Source: Bimuria novae-zelandiae CBS 107.79
Lineage: Eukaryota; Ascomycota; Dothideomycetes; Pleosporales; Didymosphaeriaceae
DNA length: 64,000 nucleotides
Assembly (NCBI GenBank): GCA_010015655.1
Contig: ML976664.1
Coordinates: 124,001-188,000, forward strand
Direction of reading: 5' to 3'
Under the pieces are notes generated by a model that worked only from the letters and a program-made list of their open reading frames with translations, had not been told where the DNA came from and ran no database searches. The translations under genes and the position numbers were made by a program. This document shows positions 1 to 12,867 of this stretch, in pieces (within the stretch, counting starts at the first letter, position 1; every line of letters begins with the position of its first letter).

Positions 1-826
1 TTCTCCTTGCATCTGCTTTTGATAGTGCGAATACAAATATAACTTGGCCAGCGCAGCCACTGGTGGACTAATCCTCGCCCCCCCAGACTTCCACAGTGCA
101 TGCATAGGCGATCTCCAGACAAGGTGGCGCTGCTACGATTCGCTGTCAGCACTCCCTTTGCGCCCGCCCACCCTGGCAGTTACAATGGCAGAGCAATACA
201 ATCAGGTTTAAGGAGGACTTGAGGTATCGAGCTGAAAACGTCCCATTTTCTGATCTACATGCATTCGAATGCATGTCTGTGCGTGCGCACTTGCGACGAT
301 AACCTATTGCACCTGTAACTATACTAACTCTTGCACCCGCTGTGAAAGAGGAACAAACAAAAGGAAGCCTGAGCTGCTAAAATACATTGGACAGAATGAT
401 ACAGAAGGCGCGGGTTATGCAAGGGTGAGGGTAATACAGAGCGCTTGCTGTGCCGCCGGATAAGATGTTGAGAAAGATGTAGGAGAGGGGCAGCATAGCC
501 GCCCATGGCATATGTCCGACCATGGTAACAGAAGTTGGAATGGTGTGTATTGCCTCAGCTGCTGAGACAGTATGACAAGTTGCAATGATGCGAAAAGCTG
601 TTCGATTCTGTACACCATCGGGAATAATCAAATCAGTTGATGAAACGCCGTGAAGTGCTTTTGGTAAGGACTGTATGAAAGTAAGCTGGCTCCTCCGGCA
701 TGTGCAGATCCAATCACACGTTTGTGTGTATATATCGACATGTATCCAGCGTCATTTTGGGTCATCAGTCGTGCCCTCACAAGACGGAGGGTGTTGTCGT
801 GGTCAATATTTTTGTGACGTGGATCG
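1..826. other. Left-edge intergenic region
   Basis: No reading frame here shows recognisable protein features or supportable splice structure. It lies beyond the 3' end of the minus-strand Whi5-like gene and probably holds its 3' untranslated region. The far-left bases may belong to a gene outside the window. Confidence 0.5.
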
Positions 827-2058
827 TCACGAGACGAGCTCTCCACCCAAATCCATACCGAGGCCTTCAACCTTGTTGACCCTGCCATCACTTGTGGGCG
901 GTAGCAGCGTATCAAAGTTGAGTCGTCGTCGAGCTTCACGGGCAGCAATCGGCGTCTTCGAAGCTATGGGGGTGCGATTCCAGGATGGATTCACTTGCGC
1001 GGGACTGGGGCTCATGTTGAGGAAGTCGGCGAAGTTGAGGTTGGCATTGGGCGTCTGCAGGCCGAAGCCGAAGTGGGGTCCTCCACCAGGCGTGGACATC
1101 ATTGACGACGGTAGTGGTGTGGATTTCGGCGGCGGCGTGGACGGAGGAAGCATGTGAGGCTTTAAGTCGCCCGGGCGAGCAGGCGACGGCGAGGTCGCAA
1201 AATGCATAAGCAGGCCAACGTCTTCCTCCCCTTTCTGTCCTTCTCTTGCAGCACCCGCAGCAGTGAAGCCATTTTGGCGGAGGCGGGCAGAGCGAGCTAA
1301 GCCAGGAGGCGGTGTACGTGGGACCCTTGGCGGCGAGGATCGAACAAATGACTTGTTGATCTGGAACGACGATACAGGGAGGTCGTCGTCATCGTCTTCG
1401 GACAGCAAGGGCGAATGAGGGTCGGGAACGGTCGAGGTCTCAGAGACGAAGGAGAGGCTGGGAGCGTGCTGCACACGGCCGAAGCGAGCATGTCTGCGAT
1501 GGTATACGGGAGACGACTCGGGCAATTGGAAGCTGTTCTTCCACGAGTGGGACGCCGTGGTCGACGTCCGTACCTTGGCACGGTTGTGGTTGCTGGTGCC
1601 GGGGTAGTTGGTGAAGGATTTGGTATAGCGAAGCTTCTTGCTCTGCTGGCTGTGATAACTCTGATGGCTGTGGTTGCTGGACCGACTGCCAGACCGGCCA
1701 ATCTCGTCTGAAAATATCGGTGCGGCAAGCGGGGACGAGTCGAGGATACCGTCTTGGTAGAAGCGTTCCGACACTGACGAGGCGTTCGACATGGTCCCGT
1801 TGCTGGAGCCGGGCCGCTTCCTCTTCAGCTCAACATCGACCCGCGGCTCCAGGTGGTCGAGCGAGAGGTCTTGCCATCCGTGCTTGATCTTCACATTGGC
1901 AAAGGCGAGGCGGTTCTGCAGCGTGCGGGTCACCTACAGTATTTAGCATCCAATGCCCACAGGGGCCGGTCCGGAAAAGTCACCTTGGAGACCTGGGCCC
2001 TCCGCAGCACCCTGCTCGCAACCTCAGCGGGCTGGTCGCTGCGGTCGGAGTTGGCCAT
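827..2058 (-). CDS. Whi5/Nrm1-like G1/S transcriptional repressor
   Basis: Two exons on the minus strand: 2058-1984 (25 codons) and 1933-827, joined by a 50-bp GT-AG intron, giving 393 residues. The first residues of exon 2 contain LQNRLAFANVKIKHGWQDL, which matches the short LxxRLxxAxxKxxxGW motif of the Whi5/Nrm1 family (the region that contacts SBF/MBF). The rest is Ser/Pro-rich and largely disordered, with many SP and TP sites (for example TPPPGLARSARL and STPPPKSTPLP) that would suit control by cyclin-dependent kinase; that is inference. The ATG at 2058 was chosen because it gives a compact first exon in phase with a clean donor; the frame is open further upstream. Family assignment rests on one motif plus overall composition, so the exact paralogue (Whi5 or Nrm1) cannot be decided. 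Confidence 0.75.
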
Positions 2059-3447
2059 GGAGGATGGGTTGCAGCGAGTAGTCTTGCGGTGCAAAGGTGA
2101 GAGATTGATGTGCTCTCGCAGTGGTCTCAGGTTCGCACCAGCTGAGAGGAATGTGGACAGTGCTCTGAAGGGATGGGGAATAGCTCGCAGGAGCACAGGC
2201 CTCGGTGTCGGGCAATCGAGGCGGCCTAAACCGTCAACGCCAGAGACTGGCGAAGTGGAGAGCAGCTGCAAAGGCTGTAATTATTGCAGAACCATCCCGC
2301 ACAAACACGCTGGCTGGGCAATTGGCAGCCTGGCAAGATTTGGTGTCGGTGTTTGGCGAGGAGCAGGGGGTGAAGCTAGGTTGCGTATCAGATGCTGACT
2401 GACTGCAAATGTGACTTTCCGTACCGTTCAGAAAATCACCCATGTCCAATCCAGGCGCTAGCGGATGGAGATCTGCCGGTTTACGTTCAGCCACACGATG
2501 AATCGCGCTCCCGGGCGCCTCTTCGTGGCATCAAGACATTGAATAGTGTGCCATTGTACGAGCCGCTACACAAAATGCCCTAACGTACCACCAACGGCGC
2601 TCCTCCTCCGAATACAAATACTTGTAGCTTCGCGCAAGTGTGCAGCTGTAACAGCCCTGCTGCTGATTCGCCGTCGTATCCGCACCCCGCGAAACCGGCC
2701 GTGATTGGACACGGCAACAACGAGTAGCACTGGCATGCATTCCTGTGAAGAGCTCCAGGCCGTCAACGGTGAACTGGCCCACGGCTTTTTGTCAGTCAGA
2801 AAGCCGCTGCTGCATTCATCAAGAGGAAGCTTGGAAAGAGCCGCGCAAACCAAGTTGCCCGCATCGGGAGCAGCAGTGCATTAGCTCGTGCACTTGGACT
2901 CGAAGCGACGTCACTGGCCTGATACAGAATGGAAGTTGCGACGGAGCCTACGGAACCATGCAACACAAACTGGCATTCACGGCCTCCATATCGCTCTTCA
3001 CTTGCCTTCGACACGTGCGCCTGCTAATTCATTAAGCTAGCAGCTGTTCCTCGACTGATTGCGACTGCTCTCGTGTGACCTGCCCGCTTTTTCCAAGGTT
3101 CAACTCAACACCCTGCAGACTTGCACGCTAAACTGTAGATGCTGAGATAGATCTACGTCTGCCCGCGACCTCCTCCGCACCGACCCTCGCAATCGCCTCT
3201 CCACTCTCGTTTTTTGTCGGTCGCTTCTGTCCTCGCTCGACTTTTCGAGCCCTATCGTACCCCGGAATCGCGCTACAGAGTCCCTTTGTACGCCGTTGCA
3301 CGCCGTATACCTACCGCATACATTACCACGGTGCACTCTGCGAATTGCACCATTACGCGTCCTCGGTACCCCAGCTTGCGACCGTCTGACTGGGGCCCTT
3401 CGTCCCCATGAGTTTTTGGCCTTTGTAGTACCTTACATTCGCTGCCA
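2059..3447. other. Intergenic region between divergent genes
   Basis: This 1.4-kb stretch separates the divergent Whi5-like and metallopeptidase genes and must contain both promoters. The reading frames inside it are short and show no family features. The right part is C/T-rich, as is usual for a 5' leader of a filamentous fungal gene. Confidence 0.5.
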
Positions 3448-6070
3448 ATGCCTTCCTTCCTATCGAGCCTGCGGAGAAAGAGCCGACACAATATCAAAAC
3501 CGAGCACCGTGTGTTACCCCAGAAGCAGTGCAAAGGCCAACTGTACTAATATTCATGCGCAGATGAAAAGCATGCTGCGCACGACAACACCCATGCCAAC
3601 AGTCAAAATACCAATGGCGTCTCGCGGCGCAAGTCCTCGTCGACACTGAATTCCTCTGCCGTAGGATCGTCCACTTCGACCACACCCGCGACGTCGACGT
3701 CCGGTGAAGCCCAAATAAACGGGGCCAAAGACGATATTCCTCCGTTACCTACGCCCCGACCACAGCGACCTGGCGTCAATCCTACAAAGCGCTATAGCCT
3801 GAACGTAAGCGCAGCCAATTCCAATATAAGCTTGGGTGTCGCATGACACCCCAGGTTGTGTACAGCAGTCGCCGAGGGCTCTCAGATTCTGTCCGGCTGC
3901 TTTGAAAAGACACGCAATTGCTAACACACGATAGGGCATGTCGACCTCCAGCAGCTCGTTGCTCCATGCCAATCCTTCCTCGCTCCTTGCTCCTCGTGTT
4001 ATTTCCGTCTCCGATGGTTCATGGGTACGTTCGATGTGCACTACAAACGACATGTTTCTAATCGAACCAGGTCCATCAGCAAGTGCTGCTGATCTTCGGC
4101 CAAATTGGCGATTCGGGGCGACCGTTGGACGGAACCGTGACTGTTAACCATCACCAAGGCCGCTTTCCTCCTACTGCGTGGCCGGTGTGCGATTCGTATT
4201 TTAAGGCACTTGTGCACCTTGAGCCGGGCTGGAACCGTCTTCGCCTGGACTTTACCTCGCCGAAAGTCTCCTCGAGCAACACCTCCGTCTCTCCCCACGC
4301 TTCTTTCCTTAATGTTAACTACCTACCCCTCACAGATTCTCCACCGCTTCAACTCGCCATCATTCTTGGGCGCGATTCGCCCGGCACCTACGACACCACA
4401 CCAGACCGTAAACAGCGCGAGGGTAATGGCCTGGATCTCGCAGTAAAAAAGTTCCGCATGGCTGCGTACCTATGGCAAGCTTTTACCGGCGAGCAGATGA
4501 ACCGACACGGTTTTGGAAGGCGATGCTTTAGATTTGAAGATTCTTGGGAACCAGGTACCTTGAGCTATCAGGACTGGGGAACAGGCCAATTTCGAAACCA
4601 GGCAAAGATCCACATCATCCGATCAGACAAAACAGTCGCCGAGATCAGAGATTTGGATCGTGCACAGCAGAACCCCAAAGGCACGAAGAAGGGCGAATTG
4701 TTCGGCATTGCAGCCGATGCTGTGAAGAGTTATTTCAACATGCCGGCAGGCCAGAAGCAATACGTGTCTTGTTTGTTCCTCGACGCGCATTGGGACACCA
4801 AGCACCAGGTCATCTTGGGTCATGCCGCGCTAGGTGGTGGTGTTGGTGACCTCCAGTTGGGCATCTTTGGATCGCATGCTTTGCAAAGCTATCCTTCAAG
4901 TATTGAAGAAGTGTGGCAGGCGTTTGGTGATTGCACAAGGACCGATACCACACATGTCGCAAACGACTGCAATGAAGCTGGTAGCAGTTGGGAGTCGGCC
5001 AATATCGGCATTGGCGCTCATCTTCATGAGACTGGACACCTGTTCGGTTGCCCCCACCAGGAATCAGGCATCATGTTGCGTGACTATGTCAACTTCAACC
5101 GTACCTTTACGACTCGCGAACCATATTCGACGCGAACTAAAGCACCTGGCCAGAGACTAGTGTTACCATCTGACGAGTGCTCCTGGCATATTCTCGACGC
5201 CCTCCGCTTTCGCTTTCACCCATGTTTCCGGATACCGCTTGATCGTGGGCACGGGGATGGCAGCGTGCAGGTCTGGACAGTTGACAATGGCCAGGGCGGC
5301 GTGATAGCAACCTCAAAATCCGGCATCGCATGGGTGGAATTATACACTGAAGGTGACGATGTTTGCCATTATTGGAAACGATGGCCCGAGATCGAAAACC
5401 AATACCCTCGCCAGGTTTCACTGGTTGAATCTGAGCTGCGGGACATGTTGCCTAAGGAGAAACAGAAGTCCCGTCTCAAGCTCGAAATCTTCTCCGCTGG
5501 CGGTGGTAAACACGTAGTGGAAGACCTCGTTCAACTGGCGAACCAAAAGCTGGTTCGCGTGAAGCTGCCCGATGGACGTTGGGGTTACCGCAGCGGTAAG
5601 CTTGGGTATTCGCAAATGGAGGGCTCAGAACCGCAGGAGATCATCCTCGAAAGCGCACACATCCAGACGAAGCTTCTTCTCTCGATTCGAGTATACCACG
5701 GACTTGCTGTTGACGGTTTGGAATTCATTTACGAAGATGCAACGAGCCAGTTGTTTGGCAAGAGAGGAGGAAAGCCAGGCGGCACAGAATTTCCATTGGA
5801 CACAAGGAAGGGCGAGCTGTTGCTGGGATTTGCACTGCGCGCTGGACTATGGATCGACGGAATCCAAATTTTGACTAGTCTCGGTCGCAAGAGCGAGTGG
5901 TTTGGCAATGCTCACGGGGGCAGCGGGTATGTTTTTCTCTCGCAGTTGCGATCCAACAAGCTAACATGAATAGCCACACGCTTATCCCTCCTCGTGGCTA
6001 CACCATTGGCGGCATAGCCGGCTCAAGCGCTGCATGGCTTGACGGTTTCCAACTCATCATCACCAGGTGA
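3448..6070 (+). CDS. Metallopep-family zinc peptidase with jacalin-like C-terminus
   Basis: Five exons: 3448-3508, 3563-3804, 3935-4024, 4071-5926 and 5974-6070, all GT-AG and in phase, giving 781 residues. Intron 1 carries a TACTAAT branch point. The core contains the zinc signature HETGHLFGCPH at about residues 450-460 (HExxHxxGxxH), preceded by a long domain typical of the fungal putative zinc peptidase family that includes yeast YIL108W (Pfam Metallopep). The last 140 or so residues contain repeated GxxxDGxxI/F blocks (LFGKRGGKPGG, AWLDGFQLIITR) like a jacalin-related lectin fold. The N-terminal 80 residues are Ser/Thr-rich and low complexity. There is no signal peptide, so a cytosolic role is likely; substrates in this family are unknown. 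The final exon was missed by the simple open frame, which ends inside intron 4; splicing restores the GSGHTLIPPRGY segment. Confidence 0.88.
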
Positions 6071-6692
6071 AAAGGCAGTAGGCTGGAACTTGATTTGCTA
6101 TTCCTAAGCCTACGAAGAGCGTCGACCTACCAACATCACCCTTTGCATAACAGCATGAACTCTTGGCTTAGCATTGCATCGTGCATCGTCTGTATCATAC
6201 CGACCGGCAATCCCGGGAACGCACCTAATACGATTCTTTTGCAGGAGTCCTGGATAGTGTTGGCATTGGATAGGGCCTGGCGCATAACCATGCCGGATCA
6301 CAAGGCTGGCACGCCTCACTCATGTATAATAGAGAAGAGGGAGGACAGACCTGTGCAGGTTGGCTGAGGAAGCATAATATGTGGAGAAGGGTCTGTTTCT
6401 CATTAGGATGTTTCTTTTATGTAACAGCAACAATCAAACAGTAAACTATGCAATAAAACAGTAAACTATGCAATACAGCGCTAATTGTTCGCTGGGCTTC
6501 TGACAAACACCGTGTGAAGTTCGTTGCACCTGATGAGTAAAAGACGGGAGTTATGGACGTTATTTCATTACTGTGTACTTGTGCCCGTCATCACGCCCAG
6601 ATGCATCTTCATGTGTTCTCTAGCCCCAAAGAGGAGATCGCAAGTCAGTCTCATTCCTCACTCCAGCCGTGACTCCTCCCTACACTTTCCCT
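6071..6692. other. Intergenic region between convergent genes
   Basis: This holds the 3' regions of the metallopeptidase and of phosphatidylserine synthase. A short direct repeat of the sequence cagtaaactatgcaataaaa occurs around 6435-6475. No gene is seen. Confidence 0.5.
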
Positions 6693-7618
6693 TTACGGCT
6701 TCGGTATATGGATGGTCTTGCTGACCATCAAGCACCCATGCAGGCAAAACATCAACGCAACGGGGTGCACCTCGAGCGCGGTGCCCTTAAGCCATACGCC
6801 GAGCGGCAGATTCGTGTGCGTCCAGCCGTTGTAGGCCCAGAAGGCCATGATGCTGGCAAGTCCGATAGACGTCGGGATGGGCGTGCCCTCGAAGTACTTT
6901 GACTTTCCGGTGGCGTCCTTGGGCAGCATGGCCACGGTCACGTTGAAGCGGGCGAGGCGGGTGAGGCCGCAGAGCACGAAGAAGGTGAGTAGGAGGTGGT
7001 CGAGGGGTGTGCGGAGGCCGAGGGCGAAGGCGGCCGAGGCGGGGGCTACGCCGAAGGATATCTATCACCACGCTTGTATTAGCATACACATACACTACTC
7101 CTATAGCTTTTATCGTGATATGGGTATGACGGGGCGGGGAGAGGGGGGACACAACGTACCAAGTCAGCCAGAGAATCTAGCTCCTGTCCCATGAGCGAGG
7201 CCTTCTTCCTCCAGCGCGCGACCTTGCCGTCCATCAGGTCGAAGAACATGCCGAGGGGGATCAGGCTGAGAGCGAGGTAGGCGTTGGTGTAATTTGTCGG
7301 GTCGTCTTGGATGCAGTAGCGGAGGGACGAGAAGATGGACATGACGCCGCAGAAGCCTTGAGCGCGTTAGTATATGTACTGGTACGCCAGGGGGTGGGGG
7401 AGGTGCGTACCGTTCATCTCAGTGATGAAGTCGGCCATGTGCAGCGCGCGGATGAGCGAGAAGTGGCCGGCTTCGGAGGAGAGGAGGCGCGCTTGCTTGT
7501 CTTGCGCTGCGGTGTGTTAGTTATTGTATTGCTGGAATGTCTTTCAGTGCGTACTCTGGTCGGTTGGCGGGGGCGCGTCGTCCTTGGGCCCTTGGGGGGC
7601 GCCGTTTCTTCGCGACAT
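6693..7618 (-). CDS. CHO1: CDP-diacylglycerol--serine O-phosphatidyltransferase
   Basis: Four exons on the minus strand: 7618-7555, 7506-7411, 7356-7160 and 7061-6693, all GT-AG and in phase, coding for 241 residues. The enzyme makes phosphatidylserine from CDP-diacylglycerol and serine in the endoplasmic reticulum. The CDP-alcohol phosphotransferase signature DGx2ARx8Gx3Dx3D is complete ([19 protein letters not shown] followed by SLAD). The segment before it, ADFITEMNG then [14 protein letters not shown], and the C-terminal ending IHIPKP are typical of fungal Cho1/Pss. Several hydrophobic segments follow the signature ([38 protein letters not shown]). The protein is slightly shorter than yeast Cho1 because the hydrophilic N-terminus is short. 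Three introns in a gene of under 1 kb are usual here. Confidence 0.93.
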
Positions 7619-8270
7619 TGCGTGTTAGTAGCGGTGTGTTGGTGATAGAGTGGGGGAGTGTAGCAGAACGTAGGTGTTGCGTATGGAGACGTAGGAGAGC
7701 GCAAGTAGCAGTGTTTGTGTTCGAGGCGACAGCGTTAGTGAGATCTGCGTAGGGCGACGTGTGTGATGGCGCAGGATTGCGGAAACTTTTCAAGGTTCTG
7801 AGGCGAAGCAGCCCACGTCATAAGCGGCAGCTAACGAACGTAATGCTGTGCCAAGATATTGAATGGTTCGCAACTCCACGCGTTCAAGATGAGCAGAGGC
7901 GACAGCCAGTATTTATCCTCAAGGATTTAGAGACTTTGTTCAGGAAATATTGACGGCTTTAGACGTCGAACAAACAAAGTGGCAAAGTAATACTTTATAC
8001 AGAGCAATTGTGTGTCTCATACTTTTCATAGCCGCTGTTTGCGACGCCTCTTTCTGAGACCCCAATAGAAAGTGCATGCATGAGCGCATCATGGCCCGCT
8101 GTGACTGCGTCCGTTGATTGCCTCAGATGTCCAATCGAAGCAACATTCCCTCCAAACACCAAACGCCGTGAATGACCCAGATATCGATGATATCTCGCTT
8201 ACGCCAGGATCGCAAATGGAAGCGTGGATGTCTGTGACCGTGTGCCAAGTTGATCACTTCGCGATCGTGC
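7619..8270. other. Intergenic region, CHO1 promoter and GAR1 3' end
   Basis: No supportable reading frame is present. The stretch contains the CHO1 promoter on its left side and the GAR1 3' untranslated region on its right. Confidence 0.5.
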
Positions 8271-9151
8271 TCAGTACCCTCCTCTTCCGCGGCTACTGAA
8301 GCCTCCACCCCGTCCGCCGCGCGAGAAACCGCCGCTGCCACCTCGTCCACCGCCGCGGCCGCCTGAAAATCCACCTCGTCCACCACGTCCACCAGGACCC
8401 CCTCTTGAAGAGAAGCCGCCGCCACGGGGTGCACCACGGCCACGACCGCCTCGTGTTCCACCGCGAGCTCCTCCTCGACCAGCAGGTTTCTTCACTTTCG
8501 GAGCGCCAGGGGCAGGCTTCGGTTTCGGCAGGAATCTTTGGTGATAGCAGCTTAGCGTTGTTTCGCTTTGGTGAGAGAAAACGATTCCTCAGGAGTTCCA
8601 GAGCTTCGACGTCGCAAAATCGTGACAAGTACAATGCGGTGGGGTGCGTGCTTGGGAAACAAACAGAAAGTGAGATTCTATACATACTTTTCCAATGGCA
8701 GCAGCTTGTCGCCGCCAATGTAGAACTTGTCGCCCTTGTTGAACGACTTGGCCTGGATGCCCTCTGATGGTTTGATTGTAAAGTATACTTGGGTGATGGG
8801 TCCAAGAATCTCGTCAACCTTTCCGACAGGCGTCTTGTTCTCGAGGTATATCGGCGCGTTGAAATACGGAATCTTCTCGTTGGTAGACGTGCACATCATC
8901 TCTCCTTCGACATCGTGCATGAACTCGCCCATTGCTGCCGTAGTTTAGCGATTAATCAGCTGCGCAAATGTAGAAGAACACACGGAGTACGGTATCAGGC
9001 GGTCCGTATGAGGGCGTAAAGCCGCCGCGACCTGCAAGCTATTAGCTCATGCGCACTCGGGAGCTCTGCAGCTGAGAAACGCACCGCCGCGGGGAGTGAA
9101 TCCACCACGTCCGCCTCCTCGACCGCCTCTAGGTGTTCCGCGAAAAGACAT
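8271..9151 (-). CDS. GAR1: H/ACA snoRNP subunit GAR1
   Basis: Four exons on the minus strand: 9151-9085, 9031-8984, 8934-8688 and 8535-8271, in phase, giving 208 residues, close to the 205 of yeast Gar1. It is a core protein of box H/ACA RNPs that direct rRNA pseudouridylation in the nucleolus. The layout is diagnostic: an N-terminal RGG/GGR box ([16 protein letters not shown]), a central beta-barrel domain running from [17 protein letters not shown] through [20 protein letters not shown], and a long C-terminal GGRGG domain ending RGRGGY. Exon 3 joins exon 4 inside the [15 protein letters not shown] linker. The donor of intron 2 was placed at GTGTGT (8983) rather than the earlier GTACTC because only that choice keeps frame and gives DTVLP. 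The 152-bp third intron is long for this window. Confidence 0.93.
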
Positions 9152-9594
9152 GGTGCTTGTTGTCGTGGTTGGTGGGAAGTCGTCGCGGCCGTCGAGAGCT
9201 GTCGCGCATGCAGGACGAAAGAAAATCGAAAATGGCAGGCCCAATCGGCGAATCGGCGTTACGTTGTTCCTGTCGCGGCCAGGGTAGCGCTTGCCCCACT
9301 ACACACCGCGGGACGCCAAGAGGTGGGCTGCCAGCTCCAAATGTGAGGAATCCGTTTCAATTGCTCAGTTATTGCGTAGACGCGTGGAATACGGAGTGAT
9401 TCGAGTCAAGTTAACCTCCGGGATACGAGGTACGAACATTACAGTTGCACTATCTTCAGTCATTGCCCTTGTGACTCACTGCGAGACAGTGTCCGTGTAT
9501 ACATTGCAACGCGAGGGGCTCCGAGTCGAGTTACCGCAAAACGCACACATCACAAGCTCATCTTCACCGCTCCTAGACTTGAGACGACGCAATC
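9152..9594. promoter_or_regulatory. Shared promoter region of GAR1 and THS1
   Basis: The starts of GAR1 (minus) and threonyl-tRNA synthetase (plus) are separated by 443 bp, so both are driven from this stretch. Both encode translation or ribosome-biogenesis factors, so coregulation is plausible but is inference. No operator or TATA box stands out. Confidence 0.45.
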
Positions 9595-12060
9595 ATGGCT
9601 GAAGCCGTCAAGGACGCCGTGAACAAGGTCACCGAGGACGTCAAGAACCTTGCCGTCTCCGGTGAGGCCAAACCACAGAAGGAGAAGAAGGAGAAAAAGC
9701 CCAAGAAGGGCGCAGAGAGCGCAGATGGTCGCCCTCTCGAAGTTAGCCCGCCTCCCGCATACATCGACCACCGTATCAAGATCTTCGACCAGCTCAAGGC
9801 CAAATATGACGAAGAAATCGCCCAAAAGCCACGCGAGAAGATCGAGATCACGCTAGGTGACGGAAAAGTCATTATTGGAGAATCTTGGGTCACCAGTCCG
9901 GCAGATATTGCACGAGGCATCAGCAAGAGCTTGTTCGAGCGCACTGTCATCGCCCGCCTGGATCATGGCACACCAGACGAAACACTGTGGGATCTGGAAC
10001 GACCCCTGGAGAAGAGCTGCAAATTGGAACTGCTAGACTTCGATCATGAGGAAGGCAAGAAGGTCTTCTGGCACTCGAGTGCCCATATCCTTGGAGAAGC
10101 TTCAGAGCGCAGGTTCGGCTGCGACCTCTGCATTGGGCCTCCAGTAGAGGACGGGTTCTACTATGAGGTACGTACTACGGCAATCGCGTGTGGCCACCCA
10201 TCGAATCTTGTTGGGAATGAAAATATAGCACTACTAAAATGTTCATAGATGGCCTTGCCAGAGAAGGCCGCCGTCGAGAGCACAGACTATAAACCCCTCG
10301 AGACCATCGTCAGCAGCATTGTCAAAGAGAAGCAAGTCTTCCAGCGGTTAAGCCTCTCGAAGGAAGATCTTCTGGAAATGTTCAAATCAAATCCGTACAA
10401 GCAACATATCATCAAGGACAAGATCCCTGACGGCACATCCACCACCGTCTACCGCAACGGGCCTCTCATCGACCTCTGCCGAGGTCCCCACGTTCCGCAC
10501 ACGGGCCGGATAAAGCAGTTCAAGGTCATGAAGAACTCTGCATCGTACTTCCTTGGCGATGCGAAGAACGACAGCCTGCAGCGCATCTACGGAGTTTCCT
10601 TCCCAGACAAGGACCGCATGCAAGAGCATCTCAAATACTTAGAGGAGGCCGCAAAGCGTGACCATCGCAAGATCGGCAAGGAGCAAGAGCTCTTCTTCTT
10701 CCACGAATACAGCCCGGGCTCTTGCTTCTTCTTGCCGCATGGTATGATTATCTACAACACGCTGCAAGCCTATCTTCGAGAGCAGTACTGGAAGCGTGGC
10801 TATCAGGAAGTCGGATCTCCAAACATGTACAATTCCGCTCTGTGGAAGACCTCAGGTCACTGGCAGCACTACTCGGAGGACATGTTTACATTCGAGGTCG
10901 AGAAGGAGAAGTGGGCGCTCAAGCCTATGAACTGCCCGGGTCACTGTCTCATCTTCAAGCACCGAGAGCGAAGTTACCGCGAGCTGCCAATCAGGATGGC
11001 AGATTTCGGCATTCTCCACCGAAATGAGGCATCTGGTGCGCTCTCCGGCTTGACTCGTGTGCGCCGCTTCCAACAGGACGATACACACGTTTTCTGCACC
11101 GAGGATCAGATCACAGAAGAAATCACTGCGTTGTTCGATTTCCTCAAGGAAGTCTACGGCAAGTTTGGTTTCACGTTCAAGCTGAAGCTGAGCACACGCC
11201 CTGAGGGGTTCCTGGGTGAGATCGAGACATGGGATAAGGCGGAGTCGAAGTTGACGGACGCCCTGAACCAATTCACCGCCGAGGGCGGTGGTGCTTGGGA
11301 GCTGAACCCCGGTGACGGCGCTTTCTACGGCCCGAAGATCGACATCACGATCCAGGATGCTTTGAGGCGAGACTTCCAGTGCGCTACCATCCAACTCGAC
11401 TTCCAGCTGCCGCGACGATTCGAGTTGGAGTACATGACGTCGGAAGTGAGACCAAAGGGCGAAGAAAAGCCAAAGGAAGAAAAGAAGGAAGAGAAGCATG
11501 ATCGGCCACAGGAGCTCGCTGCAGCCGAGCAGGAAGTCCTCAAGAAGACTCCCGACCCACCGGCAGGCTACGCCCGGCCCGTCATGATCCACCGTGCCAT
11601 TTACGGCTCATTCGAGCGCTTCATCGGGTAAGTCCAGCTTTGCATTCTCCCAACACGACTCAACATGCAGACTACTAACGCACACCTTAGTATCCTCACG
11701 GAGCACTTCGCCGGCCGCTGGCCCTTCTGGATCTCCCCGCGCCAGGTCATGGTCATCCCCGTGATGCCCGCCGTAAACGACTACGTCAAGGAAGTCCAGA
11801 CGCGCCTCCGCGCCGAGGGCCTCCACGCCGACATCGACATCTCGGGCAACACGATGCAGAAGAAGATCCGCACTGCGCAGCTCGCGCTGTACAACTTCAT
11901 CCTCGTCGTCGGCGCCGAGGAGCGCGAGAATAAGGCTGTCAATCTGCGCAACCGCGACGATCAGGAGAGCCAGAAGCGTGGCGAGGTTATTCCGCTGGAT
12001 GAGGTGGTTAAGAAACTCGTGGATCTGAGGAATGAGCGAAGACTAGAGAATAAGCTGTAG
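9595..12060 (+). CDS. THS1: Threonyl-tRNA synthetase, cytosolic
   Basis: Three exons: 9595-10167, 10249-11627 and 11691-12060, in phase, 773 residues. It charges tRNA-Thr. The order is a lysine-rich N-terminal extension (about residues 20-45), a TGS domain, the second additional domain with the HxxxH editing-site motif ([10 protein letters not shown]), the class II catalytic core with motif 2 around [17 protein letters not shown] and zinc ligands in MNCPGHC, motif 3 in [13 protein letters not shown], and the C-terminal anticodon-binding domain ([12 protein letters not shown] to the end). Between the catalytic strand [12 protein letters not shown] and motif 3 there is a charged insertion rich in Glu and Lys (about 45 residues), common in fungal cytosolic enzymes. 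No mitochondrial presequence is evident. The start codon follows directly on the shared promoter region with GAR1. Confidence 0.96.
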
Positions 12061-12867
12061 GTGTATCAAGTGGTGTGGACGGTGTGGTTGCTCAGCGCGG
12101 AGGATAAGGTTACTCGTTCGCGAGTGTGATGGATAGATTGCGTATGCATGTAGGAACGAGGACGTGCAGAGCACTTGCTCTAGCATGACCAAAAGAATCA
12201 ATTTCAACAGTCGCTGTATTCCAACAAACATACAGTGATAAATCGTTTCAACGGCCGTCGAATATTAACCCCCTGACTGCTGTGTTACTATCAGTAATGG
12301 GATCACAACAATGCAATGAAAGAGCGGGTCAACCTGAGCCGAACACGTAGCGACACATCATGGTCATTCTCAGGTGAAGAAACAGCCCTGAATATCTAGA
12401 GTGCTGCATGTACCGGTACATATCCACATCACGCACATCAAACAAAACTCAACAAAGTGAAAAAAGTTCCTCATTACCCATCTACCTACACCAAAAACCT
12501 TGCCACAAAAAAACCCTTCAAATGCCAAACAAAAGGTATATATCTTTGAAGAACACCCATCCATCCATCCATCCTTGCATCCGTGCATACATGCAGCACA
12601 CACAAACGAGCCACCGGCGTGTACGCATATACCCGCGCATACAATCGCTCAATTTCATGTATCGTATAACAAAATAGGCCAGTATGAAGTAGCACGGCAA
12701 TGGGGATCCTAGCCGACCGACTAGCAGCCGCACCCCCCATCCGTAGGTCGTAAATCTATGTATTTATACGCACACGCGCGCGAGCAATGCTGCTTTTGCT
12801 CCGTGGAGTGAAAGAGTAGGAGACAAATGTACTACAGTGCGAGGTTGGACGGGTTCCGGTGCTGCGT
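12061..12867. other. Intergenic region between convergent THS1 and VTS1
   Basis: About 800 bp without a supportable gene. It holds the two 3' untranslated regions and a short CCAT microsatellite. Confidence 0.5.
12557..12574. repeat. CCAT microsatellite
   Basis: Four and a half perfect CCAT units in the intergenic region, followed by degenerate CATC and CATG units up to about 12595. Confidence 0.85.

Noticed and set aside
10852..11592. 246-codon minus-strand frame
   Set aside because: Antisense shadow of threonyl-tRNA synthetase.
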